NCBI GenBank assembly: GCA_024400115.1
Contig: JAKSNF010000009.1
Coordinates: 17,779-81,778, forward strand
DNA from: Paludibacteraceae bacterium
GTDB taxonomy: Bacteria > Bacteroidota > Bacteroidia > Bacteroidales > Paludibacteraceae
Length of the DNA: 64,000 bases
Reading direction: 5' to 3'
The translations under genes were made by a program, and so were the position numbers. The notes beneath the pieces are model-generated. The model did not search any database. It had not been told where the DNA came from and worked only from the letters and a program-made list of their open reading frames with translations. Below are positions 18,982 through 28,280 of the stretch, one piece after another (within the stretch, counting starts at the first letter, position 1; the number at the start of each line of letters is the position of its first letter).

Positions 18982-20090
18982 TGAAACGATTTGTTCACAT
19001 ATTGATTGCATTGATTATTATTGGCCTTTCTCCTGTGCAGGCAGATTCGTGGCGTGCAGGACGTGCGTACCAATTGGGGGCAGGTGGAACAAGAGCTTCA
19101 CAAAAGTCCGACCAAGCCATTAGACGGGATAATGGTATCATCTCTCGGCGCTTTACTGGCGATAGATACCTCTTTGGACTATACCTCGATGGGGGCTATT
19201 CTGCATTAGTCAGCCCCAAAATCAACATGAAAGATCAAATGGGCTGGGATGTTGGAGGTGGATTGGTTTTTGAATTCGAAAAAAAGACTTTTTGGGTGCA
19301 AACGGGTGTTGGAATCAATTTCCAACAAATTAAAGCAATCTTCCCTGACGATTCGTTGATGTTTACTAATGTGTCAGATAGTTGGACCGGCAGACATGAT
19401 AATTATGTTTACGATTTGACCTATGGCGTTACAAATCGAAAAGACGTCATCTCGGACCTCACGATACAAGTGCCTCTACTCATGGGTGTTCGCTATTTTG
19501 GTTTCTACTGGGGCGCCGGTCCTAAAGTAAGTCTAAACATAGCAGGAAATGTTCGTACCATAGCCCAGCTGACCACTATCGCTGATTATGAAAGATATAT
19601 CGGTGTTTACGGAGAAATGGATAACCACGGCTGGCGAAAATTAGTGGATGTCAATAGCAAAGCCGATTGGCAACGAGCGAAAATAGATATATTAGCCTCT
19701 ACTGAATTGGGTTACGAGTGGAGCTCAAAAGAAACAAGGATAGGAAATGGTATGTACCGAAACAAAGATGTACACGAATGGCGAGTTCGCATAGGTGCTT
19801 TTGCTGATTTCGGCATACTAAATATATGTCCTAAAAAAACATTGCCTTTAATTGATGTGCCAACCGATTATCGTTATGATTTTATCAAAGTCAAACTCAA
19901 TAGTCCACTTGTTACTCAAAATTTTAATGACACGTGGGCACGAAATCTAACCGCCGGAATTAAAATTACCATCTTGTATGGTTATAGAATAAAAGAAACT
20001 TGTCGCCTCTGCCTCCGTCCCGATTTGGAAAGCGAACAAATGCAAAATAAAAATATCAACCACCGCAAATTCAACCGGAAAAAGCATTAA
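18981..20090 (+). CDS. Probable outer-membrane beta-barrel protein, partner of the giant protein
   Basis: A 369-residue protein with a signal peptide (MKRFVHILIALIIIGLSPVQA) and a run of short alternating polar/hydrophobic strands typical of an 8-12-strand barrel: FGLYLDGGYSALV, WDVGGGLVFEF, FWVQTGVGINFQQ, LLMGVRYFGFYWGAGPKVSLN. The ATG overlaps the stop of the giant cysteine-module gene by 1 nt, so the two are translationally coupled and probably function together at the outer membrane. The last ~35 residues are basic and polar and unlike a barrel end. No specific family could be named; PorT/OmpA-beta-barrel-like is the nearest description. Confidence 0.65.
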   Translation: MKRFVHILIALIIIGLSPVQADSWRAGRAYQLGAGGTRASQKSDQAIRRDNGIISRRFTGDRYLFGLYLDGGYSALVSPKINMKDQMGWDVGGGLVFEFEKKTFWVQTGVGINFQQIKAIFPDDSLMFTNVSDSWTGRHDNYVYDLTYGVTNRKDVISDLTIQVPLLMGVRYFGFYWGAGPKVSLNIAGNVRTIAQLTTIADYERYIGVYGEMDNHGWRKLVDVNSKADWQRAKIDILASTELGYEWSSKETRIGNGMYRNKDVHEWRVRIGAFADFGILNICPKKTLPLIDVPTDYRYDFIKVKLNSPLVTQNFNDTWARNLTAGIKITILYGYRIKETCRLCLRPDLESEQMQNKNINHRKFNRKKH

Positions 20091-20429
20091 AGCATAATTA
20101 CTGCATCATCCTATTTTTGTTGACACACTTGCGATGGTTGTTTTTGTCTTTTCCGCATTCGTTGACACTTTCCTAAAAAAATTGACATCATTGTTGTTCG
20201 ATCGAGTTGACACTTGACACTTGACATTTTTAACTTTTGTACAATTATTAAGATTAGGGGTATAGGGATAGATAGCAAGTTCCTTGCTTATCCCTTGCTT
20301 ATCGTATGCTACAGGGACTAGTGATGATACGGAGGAGTATATGTATTCTATGATTCACTGCCTCAGAGCTTTTCGCGAACAGATGCTGTTCGAGTGAGAA
20401 ACCCTCAACTCCCCTCACGCTATTGAGAA

Positions 20430-20454
20430 CGGCAAAAGACTTTTGCCGAGAAGG
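20430..20454. repeat. Dispersed hairpin repeat, copy 1
   Basis: CGGCAAAAG, one base, CTTTTGCCG, then AGAAGG. The same 25 nt occur in opposite orientation at 57448-57472, 37 kb away. Confidence 0.85.
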
Positions 20455-20745
20455 ATAGGGCGAGGCTCTGTATCCTATACGCAGGGCTTGGTAAAAACCC
20501 GATAAAAACCCGATTTTGGAAGTATTTTGGTAGTTTTATATATTTTTAATGTTATGTTTGCCAAAAAAGGTCGTAATCAAAATAGTAGAGGGGGACACAA
20601 AGAATTATGAATTTTGAATTATGAATTATGAGAGGGGCAAGACTGTCGAGAGAGTGTCGAGTGACCCTCGGCCGACTGTCGGCTCAAAAAGACTGCAAAA
20701 ACACTACCTCTACACAAGAGAAATAGCATAAAATCAACAAATAGA

Positions 20746-20777
20746 TTTGCATATATCAAAAAAAAGTCGTATCTTTG
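20746..20777 (+). promoter_or_regulatory. Promoter upstream of the small membrane protein / transglutaminase operon
   Basis: TTTG (20746-20749), 20 nt beginning CATATATCAAAA, TATCTTTG (20770-20777). The ATG follows 21 nt later. Confidence 0.8.
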
Positions 20778-20798
20778 TAGCAAAATTTGATTAACCCA

Positions 20799-20990
20799 AT
20801 GAAAAAAGGAATCATTATAACCCTCGTGGCGATTGCCACCTTAGCCTTGGTAGCAGGTGCGGCGTGGTACTTTATTCAGGCTGATAGGCTGAAAGGCGGA
20901 GAGGAAGAAAGGCTGAAAGGCAGAGAGGAGGAGAGGCTGATAGGCGAAGAGGTTAAGAGGGAAGTTCCAGGTTGCCAAAACCGTATTTAA
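20799..20990 (+). CDS. Small single-pass membrane protein with repeat-coded charged tail
   Basis: Sixty-three residues: a short basic start, one transmembrane helix (IIITLVAIATLALVAGAAWYF) and a charged tail with two degenerate LKG.EEER repeats. The tail is encoded by a degenerate 8-bp tandem tract (20879-20952), so its length and even its frame could change with repeat number. A strong promoter lies 21 nt upstream, supporting expression. No family was recognised. It precedes the transglutaminase-like gene by 56 nt and may be its operon leader, or the 5' remnant of a longer gene truncated by the tract. Confidence 0.5.
   Translation: MKKGIIITLVAIATLALVAGAAWYFIQADRLKGGEEERLKGREEERLIGEEVKREVPGCQNRI
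20879..20952 (+). repeat. 8-bp degenerate tandem tract in the small membrane protein gene
   Basis: About nine units of GGCTGATA/GGCTGAAA/GGCGGAGA type, coding a charged repetitive tail. Confidence 0.85.
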
Positions 20991-21046
20991 CAAAACAAAG
21001 AAAGTTCCTCATCGCACTTTCCAATATCACAAATTATAAACTTATT

Positions 21047-22585
21047 ATGAAACGATTCCTTATTCCCCTTCTATTGGTTGCCATTAGTAGCACTACTTGG
21101 GCACAATCCTTGGAAGACAAATTCGAACAGTTCAAACGTGAACAAAATGCCACCTTTGACCAATTCGTAAGCGACAAACAAACCGAATACGACGCTTTCC
21201 GCAAACGCGTCAACGACGAATATGCCGCCTTTATGGAGAAGGCTTGGTCTGAATTCAAAGGTCAACCCGCTGTGCAACCCAAGCCACAACCGAAGGTAGA
21301 ACCGGTGGTCTATGAGGAAAAAGGGCAGATTGACGGAGAGAAGGAAAGGAAGAGAGGCAAAAGGAATGAAGAAAAAAAGAAAGAGGAGGAAAAGCAGATA
21401 GCCGTGGAACCGGAAGTGGTAGTTGTTCCTCAAGCGGCACCTGCACCGGAACCGATTGCGCCTGTACAACCCAAAGAAGATAAACAAGAACCAAGAAAAG
21501 AGAAACGAGTGTCCGTGTCCTTCTACGGAACGATTGTGAGCGTTAATTTCCCTGACCCAGACGGATTCAAACTCGCCTCACTTGACGAGAAGCAACTTGC
21601 CGAAGCGTGGAAACAATTATCCGAAGCCAAATATGATGTCACCGTGGCCAATGTACTCGCTATCCGTAAAAGTCTTCAACTTTGCGATTGGGGTTATCTT
21701 AGAATGTTGCAAGAGGTGACCAACAAACATTACGGCAAATCCAACGAGGCGACTTTTATGCAAGCGTTCCTGATGACCCAATCCGGTTATCAAGTTCGTT
21801 TGGGTAAAGATAATAAAAAACTATACTTACTCATTGCCAGCAAGTTTGACCTGTTTGATTATAGTTATTTTACTATTGAGGGGAAGACGTTCTATGCCAT
21901 CGATTGTAAAGGAATCAATCTTTATATCTGCCCCGCTTTTGTAGCGAAAGAGCAAGCCCTTTCGCTTCAGATTGCCCAAACACAAAAACTCAATCAAGAA
22001 CCAACCGAGAAACGCAAACTGACCTCCAAAAAAGGACTAACAGCTTCTGTATGCGTCAATAAAAACCAAATAGACTTTTACGATAAGTATCCGAAAGGCT
22101 ACCTCAATAAAGATGTCAATACCGCTTGGGTGGCATATGCCAACACACCGATGGATCCAAAAATAAAAGAGCAACTCTACCCTACTTTTGAAAAAGCAAT
22201 TGCAAACATGAGCCAAAAAGAGGCAGTGAACCTTATTCTCAATTGGGTACAGACTGCTTTTGTTTATGAATATGACGATAAGGTATGGGGAGAAGATAGA
22301 GCATTCTTCCCTTCGGAGACATTATACTACCCTTACTGTGATTGCGAGGATCGAAGTATTCTCTTCTCTCGTTTGGTGCGCGACCTACTCGACCTGCCCG
22401 TGGTGTTGCTTTACTATCCGGGGCACTTGGCCACTGCCGTTGCTTTTACAGAGGACGTGCAAGGCGACTACCTGACTTACAAGAACAAAAAATACGTAGT
22501 CTGTGACCCCACCTTTATCGGAGCTCCCGTAGGAAAAACGATGACCGGAATGAATAATGAAACGGCTAAGATAGTGGTGCTATAG
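21047..22585 (+). CDS. Secreted transglutaminase-like cysteine protein with N-terminal coiled coil
   Basis: A 512-residue protein: signal peptide (MKRFLIPLLLVAISSTTWAQ), an amphipathic coiled coil (about residues 21-68, LEDKFEQFKREQNATF onward), a Lys/Glu/Pro-rich linker to about residue 160, then a globular domain. The C-terminal part has a papain/transglutaminase-type triad: Cys in YCDCEDRS, His in YPGHLATAV, Asp in VCDPTFIG. It probably acts on peptides or protein cross-links in the periplasm or at the surface. The start at 21047 is chosen because it gives a clean signal peptide. It is followed by a second exported hydrolase after 43 nt. Substrate unknown. Confidence 0.7.
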   Translation: MKRFLIPLLLVAISSTTWAQSLEDKFEQFKREQNATFDQFVSDKQTEYDAFRKRVNDEYAAFMEKAWSEFKGQPAVQPKPQPKVEPVVYEEKGQIDGEKERKRGKRNEEKKKEEEKQIAVEPEVVVVPQAAPAPEPIAPVQPKEDKQEPRKEKRVSVSFYGTIVSVNFPDPDGFKLASLDEKQLAEAWKQLSEAKYDVTVANVLAIRKSLQLCDWGYLRMLQEVTNKHYGKSNEATFMQAFLMTQSGYQVRLGKDNKKLYLLIASKFDLFDYSYFTIEGKTFYAIDCKGINLYICPAFVAKEQALSLQIAQTQKLNQEPTEKRKLTSKKGLTASVCVNKNQIDFYDKYPKGYLNKDVNTAWVAYANTPMDPKIKEQLYPTFEKAIANMSQKEAVNLILNWVQTAFVYEYDDKVWGEDRAFFPSETLYYPYCDCEDRSILFSRLVRDLLDLPVVLLYYPGHLATAVAFTEDVQGDYLTYKNKKYVVCDPTFIGAPVGKTMTGMNNETAKIVVL

Positions 22586-22628
22586 GAAAGGGCATCGTAC
22601 CCCCCATAAAACCTAATAATCAACAACC

Positions 22629-23837
22629 ATGAAACATGTAATACCCTTATTGTTTTGTCTTTGCAGCCTTTCTACGTGGGCATGCACTTCCGTCATCGTA
22701 TCCGGTGAGCGCACCGCGTTCGGAAGACCTATGCTTTACAAACATCGTGACACCAAAGCTTTACTCAACGAAGTGAATTACTTTGAAGGTGAACACTATC
22801 GCTATATCGGTCTAACTAACAGCACAGGCACGCGCCGAAGTGTTTGGGCAGGTACGAACGAAACGGGTTTCAGTATCATGAACACCGCTTCCTATAACCT
22901 CAAGGACGATACCATCAGCGAAGACCTGATGGGATTAGAAGGCCAAGTCATGGCGGAAGCCTTAGGTCAATGTGCTTCAGTAGATGAGTTCGAGACTTTT
23001 CTCATCAATCACGCCAAACCGCTTTATGTTGAGACTAATTTTGGGGTTATTGACGCCCAAGGCGGAGCCGCTTATTTTGAAGTCAATAACGAACACTACA
23101 TCCGCTACAACGTGGCAGATGCCCCCGGGCACTACATGGTTGTTACTAACTACAGCCAAGCCGGACGCGAAGCCGACCGCAAGGGTGTAGAACGCAAACA
23201 AACGGCAGACGCTATCATGCAAGACTTAGCCGCTGCTTATCCCAACCAACTGCCAATAGACCACACATGGTTCATCAATAACCTCTCTCGCTCTTATCGT
23301 CATGAGTTATTAGGAACGGCAGCCAATTTCTGTCCGGAATCGGGCATTGCAGTGGATCAAGATTTTATTCCGCGTCGTCTCACCTCTGCGGTGGTTGTGA
23401 TTGAGGGTGTTCGCCCGAGTGAGAATCCCCTTCACACGGTGATGTGGACGGAAATAGGTTATCCCGCTTGCGGAGTAATGGTTCCGCTGATGGTTGGGGA
23501 AACGAATATACTCCCCCACTCCGTTCAGCACGGAGAGAAAACGAGTGCTTTCTGCCAAATGGCAATGAAGATAAAGAATGAATATGTCTTCCCTTGGACG
23601 ATCAGTAGCGGACAACAGTATTTCCGTATAGATGCCGTACAGAAAGGGACAGACGGTCGCCCATCACTGAAAACCTGTGCACAGCAAGCCGAAAAAAACA
23701 TTGATGCTCTTTTCAGCCCTCTATTCAACGATTGGGTACAAGGTAAGATAAGCGACCAAGACTTTTACCAACGTTATCAGGAGCAGTCTGCCACTTATTA
23801 TTCCCTCTATTTGGCAGCCTTTAAGGATTATCGGTAG
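22629..23837 (+). CDS. Secreted Ntn-type linear amide C-N hydrolase / C45-like acyltransferase
   Basis: A 402-residue exported protein whose signal peptide ends STWA and leaves Cys19 (CTSVIVSG) as the new N-terminus, the position of the nucleophile in N-terminal-nucleophile hydrolases of the choloylglycine hydrolase/C45 group. Supporting segments are KHRDT, GTNETGFSIMNTASYNL and a central YFEVNNEHYIRYNVAD. These enzymes cleave amide bonds such as bile-salt conjugates, penicillin V or N-acyl amino acids; which applies here cannot be told. It probably shares the operon of the transglutaminase-like protein. Its 3' end overlaps the convergent minus-strand gene by 17 nt. Confidence 0.75.
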   Translation: MKHVIPLLFCLCSLSTWACTSVIVSGERTAFGRPMLYKHRDTKALLNEVNYFEGEHYRYIGLTNSTGTRRSVWAGTNETGFSIMNTASYNLKDDTISEDLMGLEGQVMAEALGQCASVDEFETFLINHAKPLYVETNFGVIDAQGGAAYFEVNNEHYIRYNVADAPGHYMVVTNYSQAGREADRKGVERKQTADAIMQDLAAAYPNQLPIDHTWFINNLSRSYRHELLGTAANFCPESGIAVDQDFIPRRLTSAVVVIEGVRPSENPLHTVMWTEIGYPACGVMVPLMVGETNILPHSVQHGEKTSAFCQMAMKIKNEYVFPWTISSGQQYFRIDAVQKGTDGRPSLKTCAQQAEKNIDALFSPLFNDWVQGKISDQDFYQRYQEQSATYYSLYLAAFKDYR

Positions 23838-24378
23838 AGGGAGTTCCCATAATGATTTGTGGGTCACTCATAGCACCACCGCGCACGATGAAAAAGACAA
23901 TGATGCACACCACAAACAGAACCAATGCTAAAATAAGAATCACGATTTGCAATGTCCGAACCGTCTTTTGGATAGGCTGTTGCACTTGCTCTTGCGTATA
24001 TTCAAAGATATTATGAATCGTTAAGGGTATTCCGTTTGCCTGAAAATGAGTTATGATACCATCGGTATCCGCTACAACGGTTTCCAATGCCTTCGTGAAC
24101 TTACGTGCTCCTATCAGTTGCACAACCCACCCTGCCGGTGAATCCGAATTAGCCTTAGCTAACACGCTCTTTGAATCCGACAGAACCTCTTGCAAAGAAG
24201 TTGGGTCTAACACCTGCTCCGTCAAACCCGCTGAGGTAGTATTCAGCATGAGTTCGACTTGCGTCAGCTCTTGCTCAATTAGATTATTCGCCTTATCGGG
24301 CAACGAGGGTACCCAAATAACACCGAAAAGGGCTACAGCTATCGAGAGTAACAATAAAAAGAAATTAATGATTTTCAT
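23821..24378 (-). CDS. Small two-helix membrane protein, unknown function
   Basis: 185 residues: an N-terminal hydrophobic helix (IINFFLLLLSIAVALFGVIWV), an extracytoplasmic domain of about 100 residues with TTSAGLTEQVLDPTS, and a second helix (IVILILALVLFVVCIIVFFIV) near the C-terminus. I do not recognise a family. Its start overlaps the end of the upstream gene by 4 nt (ATGA), so it is translationally coupled in a three-gene set lying downstream of murF-alr. Confidence 0.6.
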   Translation of the reverse strand: MKIINFFLLLLSIAVALFGVIWVPSLPDKANNLIEQELTQVELMLNTTSAGLTEQVLDPTSLQEVLSDSKSVLAKANSDSPAGWVVQLIGARKFTKALETVVADTDGIITHFQANGIPLTIHNIFEYTQEQVQQPIQKTVRTLQIVILILALVLFVVCIIVFFIVRGGAMSDPQIIMGTPSTDNP

Positions 24379-24809
24379 ACTTTGTTATAGTTTGGATTAA
24401 CATATACGACCGTCTTCTTGGGGGCGCAATCGTCTTTAGATAACTGCCACAGATGACGCTCATACTTTTTCAGTTCTTTATATTGGTGTGTTTGATTTAA
24501 GTCTTTGAGCACAACGCGCACCAACAGTCTGCCGCAAGGGGCTTTCATAAACTCCGCACACGTATCCGGACGAAAAACAGGGGTATTACGCTCCATTAGG
24601 ACAACATACTTACGCTTCTTATCGTTCCAAGAAGACAAAATCTTAGCGGCTTCACCCACACAAACGATTGCCCAAACGATTTGTGCCGTTAACCCTATCC
24701 AGTGATGATACAATGGTAGAACAAATATGCCTAACCCTATTAGCAATAGGAGAAAGGCATATATGTTCAGATAAAGGAACCTACCCAATATGGAGATTCC
24801 TTTATTCAT
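24375..24809 (-). CDS. Small membrane protein, unknown function
   Basis: 144 residues with two adjacent hydrophobic helices near the N-terminus (LNIYAFLLLLIGLGIFVL and TAQIVWAIVCVGEAAKIL) and a basic cytosolic-type C-terminal half (KDLNQTHQYKELKKYERHLW). No family was recognised. It overlaps both neighbours by 1-4 nt, showing tight coupling with the other two small genes. Confidence 0.6.
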   Translation of the reverse strand: MNKGISILGRFLYLNIYAFLLLLIGLGIFVLPLYHHWIGLTAQIVWAIVCVGEAAKILSSWNDKKRKYVVLMERNTPVFRPDTCAEFMKAPCGRLLVRVVLKDLNQTHQYKELKKYERHLWQLSKDDCAPKKTVVYVNPNYNKV

Positions 24810-25246
24810 TATTGAGCAGCGTTGATTGCTTTATAGAAAGCATCTACAACCTTTTGAGCTTCCTTCTCTTCTGCTATAGGCAGTTGTACGGTCGTAGTCT
24901 GTGTGAAGGACTCATAGTAGAGGTTATAAGATTGGCAGAACATGCCTAAGCAAGTACCTTCCTTCGTATAACCAACTTCTTTTACAGAACTCGGCAACAC
25001 GTATTTAACGTTCTTACCTAAATTGAAGACCCAACAAGCCTTACGTTGAAGAATTTCAACCACACGCTTGTCCGTGATTACGACATAGCCATTCATACGA
25101 AAACCCAGAATAAGAGCAAGTAACTTTCTGAGTTTACCAATCAACTTTGCGATAGGATTCTGACTGGTTGCCCAGAGTTCAGCTTCTAACTCCATTACAA
25201 GAGTTTCATTTTCGCCTAATAATAGGCCGGATTTGAGTTTTTCCAT
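24809..25246 (-). CDS. PH-like-domain protein, unknown function
   Basis: 145 residues. The pattern GYVVITDKRVVEIL, followed by a strand-rich stretch and a C-terminal helix (EKEAQKVVDAFYKAINAA), resembles bacterial pleckstrin-homology-like (bPH) domains; this is a fold guess, not a firm match. A hydrophobic stretch (LIGKLRKLLALILGF) lies before the domain. It is first of three coupled genes and begins 21 nt after the end of murF-alr, so read-through from that operon is likely. Confidence 0.5.
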   Translation of the reverse strand: MEKLKSGLLLGENETLVMELEAELWATSQNPIAKLIGKLRKLLALILGFRMNGYVVITDKRVVEILQRKACWVFNLGKNVKYVLPSSVKEVGYTKEGTCLGMFCQSYNLYYESFTQTTTVQLPIAEEKEAQKVVDAFYKAINAAQ

Positions 25247-25267
25247 AAAAATAATAATTTAGTTTGG

Positions 25268-27388
25268 TTAATGAATATATACCCTCTTAACTCGACGAGA
25301 GACAGAGGTTAAAATCTCATACGTAATTGTTCCTAACTTGTTTGCTAATTCCTCCACAGGAAGACCTTGCCCGAAGATGATTGCTTCATCACCCACTTGA
25401 GCGTCTGCCTCGGTCACATCCACCATCGCCTGATCCATGCACACATTACCCACTATCGGACAGCGCACCCCACGAATGAGTACCTCTCCGTTATGATTAC
25501 CAAAGCGACGATCAAAACCGTCTGCATAACCAATCGGGATAACGGCAATGCGTCTATCCTCCGTCAGCGTGGTGTGACGACCATAACCTATCGTCTCCCC
25601 TGCGGCAACGGTCTTAACCGACAGTATCGTGGTCTTCAACGTGCACACGTTCTTGAGTTGAGCCCCATTGAACGAGAAACCGTACATACCAATGCCCAAA
25701 CGACACATATCGAACTGAGAGTCCGTGAAACGCTCGATACCGGCGGAGTTGAGGATATGCCTTAAAAGACCGCCCTGCGGGCTGCAAGACCGCTGCGCTG
25801 AAAGACCGGCTGCACCTGAAAGACCGCTTATTACATTCGCTGAAAGAATATCAGCGCAGTCGCGGAAATAGGCTATCTGTTCGCGCGTGAAAGCATCAAA
25901 CTGCGCCTCGTCACTACCGGCAAGGTGAGAGAACACCGAAGCCACTTTGACAGGCGACTGGCTACCGGCGACAGGCAACCGGGTAATTTCTTTGATTAAC
26001 TCCGGCAGGTCCTCTTTGTAGAAGCCGAGGCGGTGCATGCCGCTATCAATCTTAATATGTACCGGATAATTCTCTAAGCCCTTTGCCTTTGCCATCTCCA
26101 AGAAAGCGTGCAAAGACGCAAACGAATAGATATTTGGTTCGAGGTTATTCTCCACAATCAGATCTAACGCTGCCACCTCAGGATCCATCACGATAATAGG
26201 AAGCGTCACCCCTGCCTTACGCAGTTCCACGCCCTCATCGGCTACTGCCACTGCCAAATAATCGACAAGACCGCTGGCTTGCAGAGCCTTAGACACCTCC
26301 ACACTACCCGACCCATAGGCAAACGCCTTGACCATACAAGTCAGTTTAGTGGTCGGTTTGAGCAGCGAACGGAAATAACGCACATTATCCACGAGGTGAG
26401 TGAGGTTAATCTCCATCACCGTCTCGTGCGTTTGGGCTAAGATACGACGAGAGATAGTCTCCTCATCATACCCAAGCGCCCGCATCACAAGGGCACAGGT
26501 GCGCACGTTTTGGTGCGTGGGGTCTTCCAACACCGTATCACAATGAGCAAAGAGTTTCATTTTCTCGGCACGTTTCTGCTCAAGCGACTCGAAGTTCTCC
26601 CCATGCTCCGCTCCGATATAGGTTACTACCCCTATCGTAGGACGAATAATACGCTCCAAGCGTTCCATCTCGCCGGGCTGAGAGATACCGGCCTCGAACA
26701 AAGCGAGACAAGGTCTCGCCGACCGCTGCGCTGGTCGCTCCGGCGACTCCGATATACCGGCTGCGCCTGTAAGACCGCCTCCAGCTGTAAGACCGTCCTT
26801 CGGACTGAAAGACTCGGGGAGTTGCCAGACGCTGAGGGGGACACCGATCTGAGAGTTGAATGACTTGGGCGAACGAATGATGGTGTAATCGTCCTTGAGG
26901 AGGTTATAGAGCCACTCCTTCACCACCGTCTTACCATTACTACCCGTGATGCCAATCACCGGACCGGTGAAGAGTGAGCGGCGTATGGCCGCTAATTGTT
27001 GTAACGCCACTAACGTATCGTCTGTGACGATAAACGTTAGACCGCCCTGCGGGCTGAAAGACCGCTGCGCTGAAAGATCGTCCTTCGGACTGTAAGACCG
27101 CTGCGCTGTAGGAGCGCCTTCGGCGGGAGTTGAAAGTGATAAGTTTATCAGCTGCTTCTCCGTGACAACAAAGGCTTTGACGCCTTTGGCGATGAGGTCG
27201 GGGATATAGTTCGCCCCATCGTTCTTGTCCGTTTTGAGGGCAAAGAAAAGGGTGCGTTCAGGATCGGGCGCCTGCTCGGTTCCGAGTAAGCGCGAGTCCG
27301 TCAGTAAGTATTGTATATCGCGGTCGGTAGGACCGAGAACCTTAACGGACGCGAAGTTTTTGTCCGATACGAATGATTGAATTAGCAT
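25268..27388 (-). CDS. murF-alr: MurF-alanine racemase fusion with a shortened MurF half and three repeat-derived inserts
   Basis: In Bacteroidota MurF (adds D-Ala-D-Ala to UDP-MurNAc-tripeptide) is fused to alanine racemase. The MurF part has [19 protein letters not shown], the ATP loop [33 protein letters not shown] and KMKLFA. It then goes straight from AHCDTV to a short piece ([18 protein letters not shown]) and at about residue 320 to the racemase start ([10 protein letters not shown]), so most of the ADP-binding C-terminal domain seems absent. The racemase half is complete: PLP lysine in [31 protein letters not shown]. Hairpin-array inserts cover residues about 87-117, 191-223 and 520-541. 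Total 706 residues against roughly 820-840 usual. It overlaps the M23 gene by 47 nt. Confidence 0.88.
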   Translation of the reverse strand: MLIQSFVSDKNFASVKVLGPTDRDIQYLLTDSRLLGTEQAPDPERTLFFALKTDKNDGANYIPDLIAKGVKAFVVTEKQLINLSLSTPAEGAPTAQRSYSPKDDLSAQRSFSPQGGLTFIVTDDTLVALQQLAAIRRSLFTGPVIGITGSNGKTVVKEWLYNLLKDDYTIIRSPKSFNSQIGVPLSVWQLPESFSPKDGLTAGGGLTGAAGISESPERPAQRSARPCLALFEAGISQPGEMERLERIIRPTIGVVTYIGAEHGENFESLEQKRAEKMKLFAHCDTVLEDPTHQNVRTCALVMRALGYDEETISRRILAQTHETVMEINLTHLVDNVRYFRSLLKPTTKLTCMVKAFAYGSGSVEVSKALQASGLVDYLAVAVADEGVELRKAGVTLPIIVMDPEVAALDLIVENNLEPNIYSFASLHAFLEMAKAKGLENYPVHIKIDSGMHRLGFYKEDLPELIKEITRLPVAGSQSPVKVASVFSHLAGSDEAQFDAFTREQIAYFRDCADILSANVISGLSGAAGLSAQRSCSPQGGLLRHILNSAGIERFTDSQFDMCRLGIGMYGFSFNGAQLKNVCTLKTTILSVKTVAAGETIGYGRHTTLTEDRRIAVIPIGYADGFDRRFGNHNGEVLIRGVRCPIVGNVCMDQAMVDVTEADAQVGDEAIIFGQGLPVEELANKLGTITYEILTSVSRRVKRVYIH
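25765..25829 (-). repeat. Mini-hairpin array inside the alanine racemase half
   Basis: Units AGACCG-CCCTGCGGG-CTGC and AGACCG-CTGCGC-TGAA on the plus strand. Translated in frame as a Ser/Gly/Gln-rich loop before the conserved HILNSAGI. The coding strand reads the CAG-X-CGGTCTT orientation. Confidence 0.85.
26718..26814 (-). repeat. Mini-hairpin array inside the MurF half (second)
   Basis: Units with X = CTGCG, CTCCGGCG, CCTCCAG and TCCTTCGGA between GACCG and TG(A/T)AA frames. It encodes residues about 191-223, between PLSVWQLPE and the conserved [14 protein letters not shown]. It shares a 20-odd-bp block with the aroA/CM copy at 33070-33105. Confidence 0.85.
27038..27127 (-). repeat. Mini-hairpin array inside the MurF half (first)
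   Basis: At least four units: X = CCCTGCGGG, CTGCGC, TCCTTCGGA, CTGCGC. It encodes [16 protein letters not shown] and neighbouring residues between the substrate-binding and ATPase domains. Confidence 0.88.
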
Positions 27389-28280
27389 TGATTTTATTGA
27401 GTTTACACAAGGTGTTCACACTGGTTCCATAGCGTTTAGCCAGTCCTGATAATGTGTCACCCGATTTGATGGTTACCCACTTAGCCGATTGCATCTCCTT
27501 CATCTCCGCATAATAAGGGAAGGTTCCTTTCTGGGTTATGGTGTAAGTGCTGTCGTAACGACACGAACGGGCAGACATATTAACAAGTATCTCGGGATTG
27601 ATAGCATTACCTAAGTAACGCATCTCGTAATGCAAATGACTCCCGGTACTCCGTCCCGTATTACCACCTAAGGCAATCACTTCTCCGCCAAACACACGTT
27701 CATCCTCCTCTACCAACAAACGAGAGAGGTGACCATAAATGGTCTCTAATCCGTTCTCATGCCTGATTACTACGAAATAGCCATACCCACGAGGGTCATA
27801 CCCAACGATACGCACGCGCCCGTCCCATGAGCAGCGGATGGAGTCTCCTATCTGTACTTTGAGGTCGGTTCCGTAATGGAAACGGTTACGTCGAGATCCG
27901 AACTTAGAGGTCACATACGTGGAGTCGCACGGGAAGACATAGTCCGTCATAGCGATAACGGGATTACCCTTGATGGAGTCGATGGACACTTTATAAGGGT
28001 TCACACGGTCGTTAGTCCATATGCCGCCGTAAATACTATCCGCCGGAGGGAGGTTGCCCCAATCAACGGAAGCGAAAGAGGGCAGCAAGCGATACATAAC
28101 CGTATCGTTGCCATTCACCACTACGATCATTGAGGGGAGAGACTCTGCTACCTCGTCCAAGACGAGGGTGTCAGGCGACAGGCGACTGGCTACTGGCGAC
28201 TGGCTACTGGCGACTGGCGCAATTAGCAGCAAGGCCGATAGTGGCAGGGATAGCCGAAGCAGTAATGAGCGATGAGACAT
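27342..28280 (-). CDS. M23 metallopeptidase with C-terminal LysM
   Basis: A 312-residue exported murein hydrolase. It has a signal peptide ([22 protein letters not shown]), a repeat-coded linker ([11 protein letters not shown], from a 7-bp CTGGCGA/CTGGCTA tract), an M23 domain with zinc-site motifs HYGTDL and GSHLHYE and the GHLS segment, and a LysM ([18 protein letters not shown], to the end) for peptidoglycan binding. It probably cuts peptide cross-links for growth or division. The start at 28280 is picked for the signal peptide. It overlaps both neighbours (58 nt upstream, 47 nt downstream), so it is co-expressed with murF-alr. Confidence 0.9.
   Translation of the reverse strand: MSHRSLLLRLSLPLSALLLIAPVASSQSPVASRLSPDTLVLDEVAESLPSMIVVVNGNDTVMYRLLPSFASVDWGNLPPADSIYGGIWTNDRVNPYKVSIDSIKGNPVIAMTDYVFPCDSTYVTSKFGSRRNRFHYGTDLKVQIGDSIRCSWDGRVRIVGYDPRGYGYFVVIRHENGLETIYGHLSRLLVEEDERVFGGEVIALGGNTGRSTGSHLHYEMRYLGNAINPEILVNMSARSCRYDSTYTITQKGTFPYYAEMKEMQSAKWVTIKSGDTLSGLAKRYGTSVNTLCKLNKINANSIIRIGQKLRVR
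28172..28220 (-). repeat. 7-bp tandem tract in the M23 peptidase linker
   Basis: Seven degenerate copies of CAGGCGA/CTGGCTA. The unit is open in all frames and codes for the linker after the signal peptide. It overlaps the 3' end of the neighbouring gene by a few codons only. Confidence 0.88.

Larger units (their letters stand above)
20091..20798. other. 700-bp intergenic region with repeats, no gene seen
   Basis: Holds three copies of the 7-bp unit TTGACAC (20207-20227), a perfect hairpin (20430-20448) whose 25-nt context recurs inverted at 57448-57472, an AATTATG tract (20603-20631), a GTCGAG/CGACTGTCGG-rich stretch near 20645-20685, and the promoter of the next gene. No tRNA or reading frame of note was found. 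Confidence 0.7.

Noticed and set aside
20091..20230. Repeated TTGACA as sigma-70 style -35 boxes
   Set aside because: Bacteroidota promoters do not use TTGACA/TATAAT; the copies form a 7-bp tandem tract.
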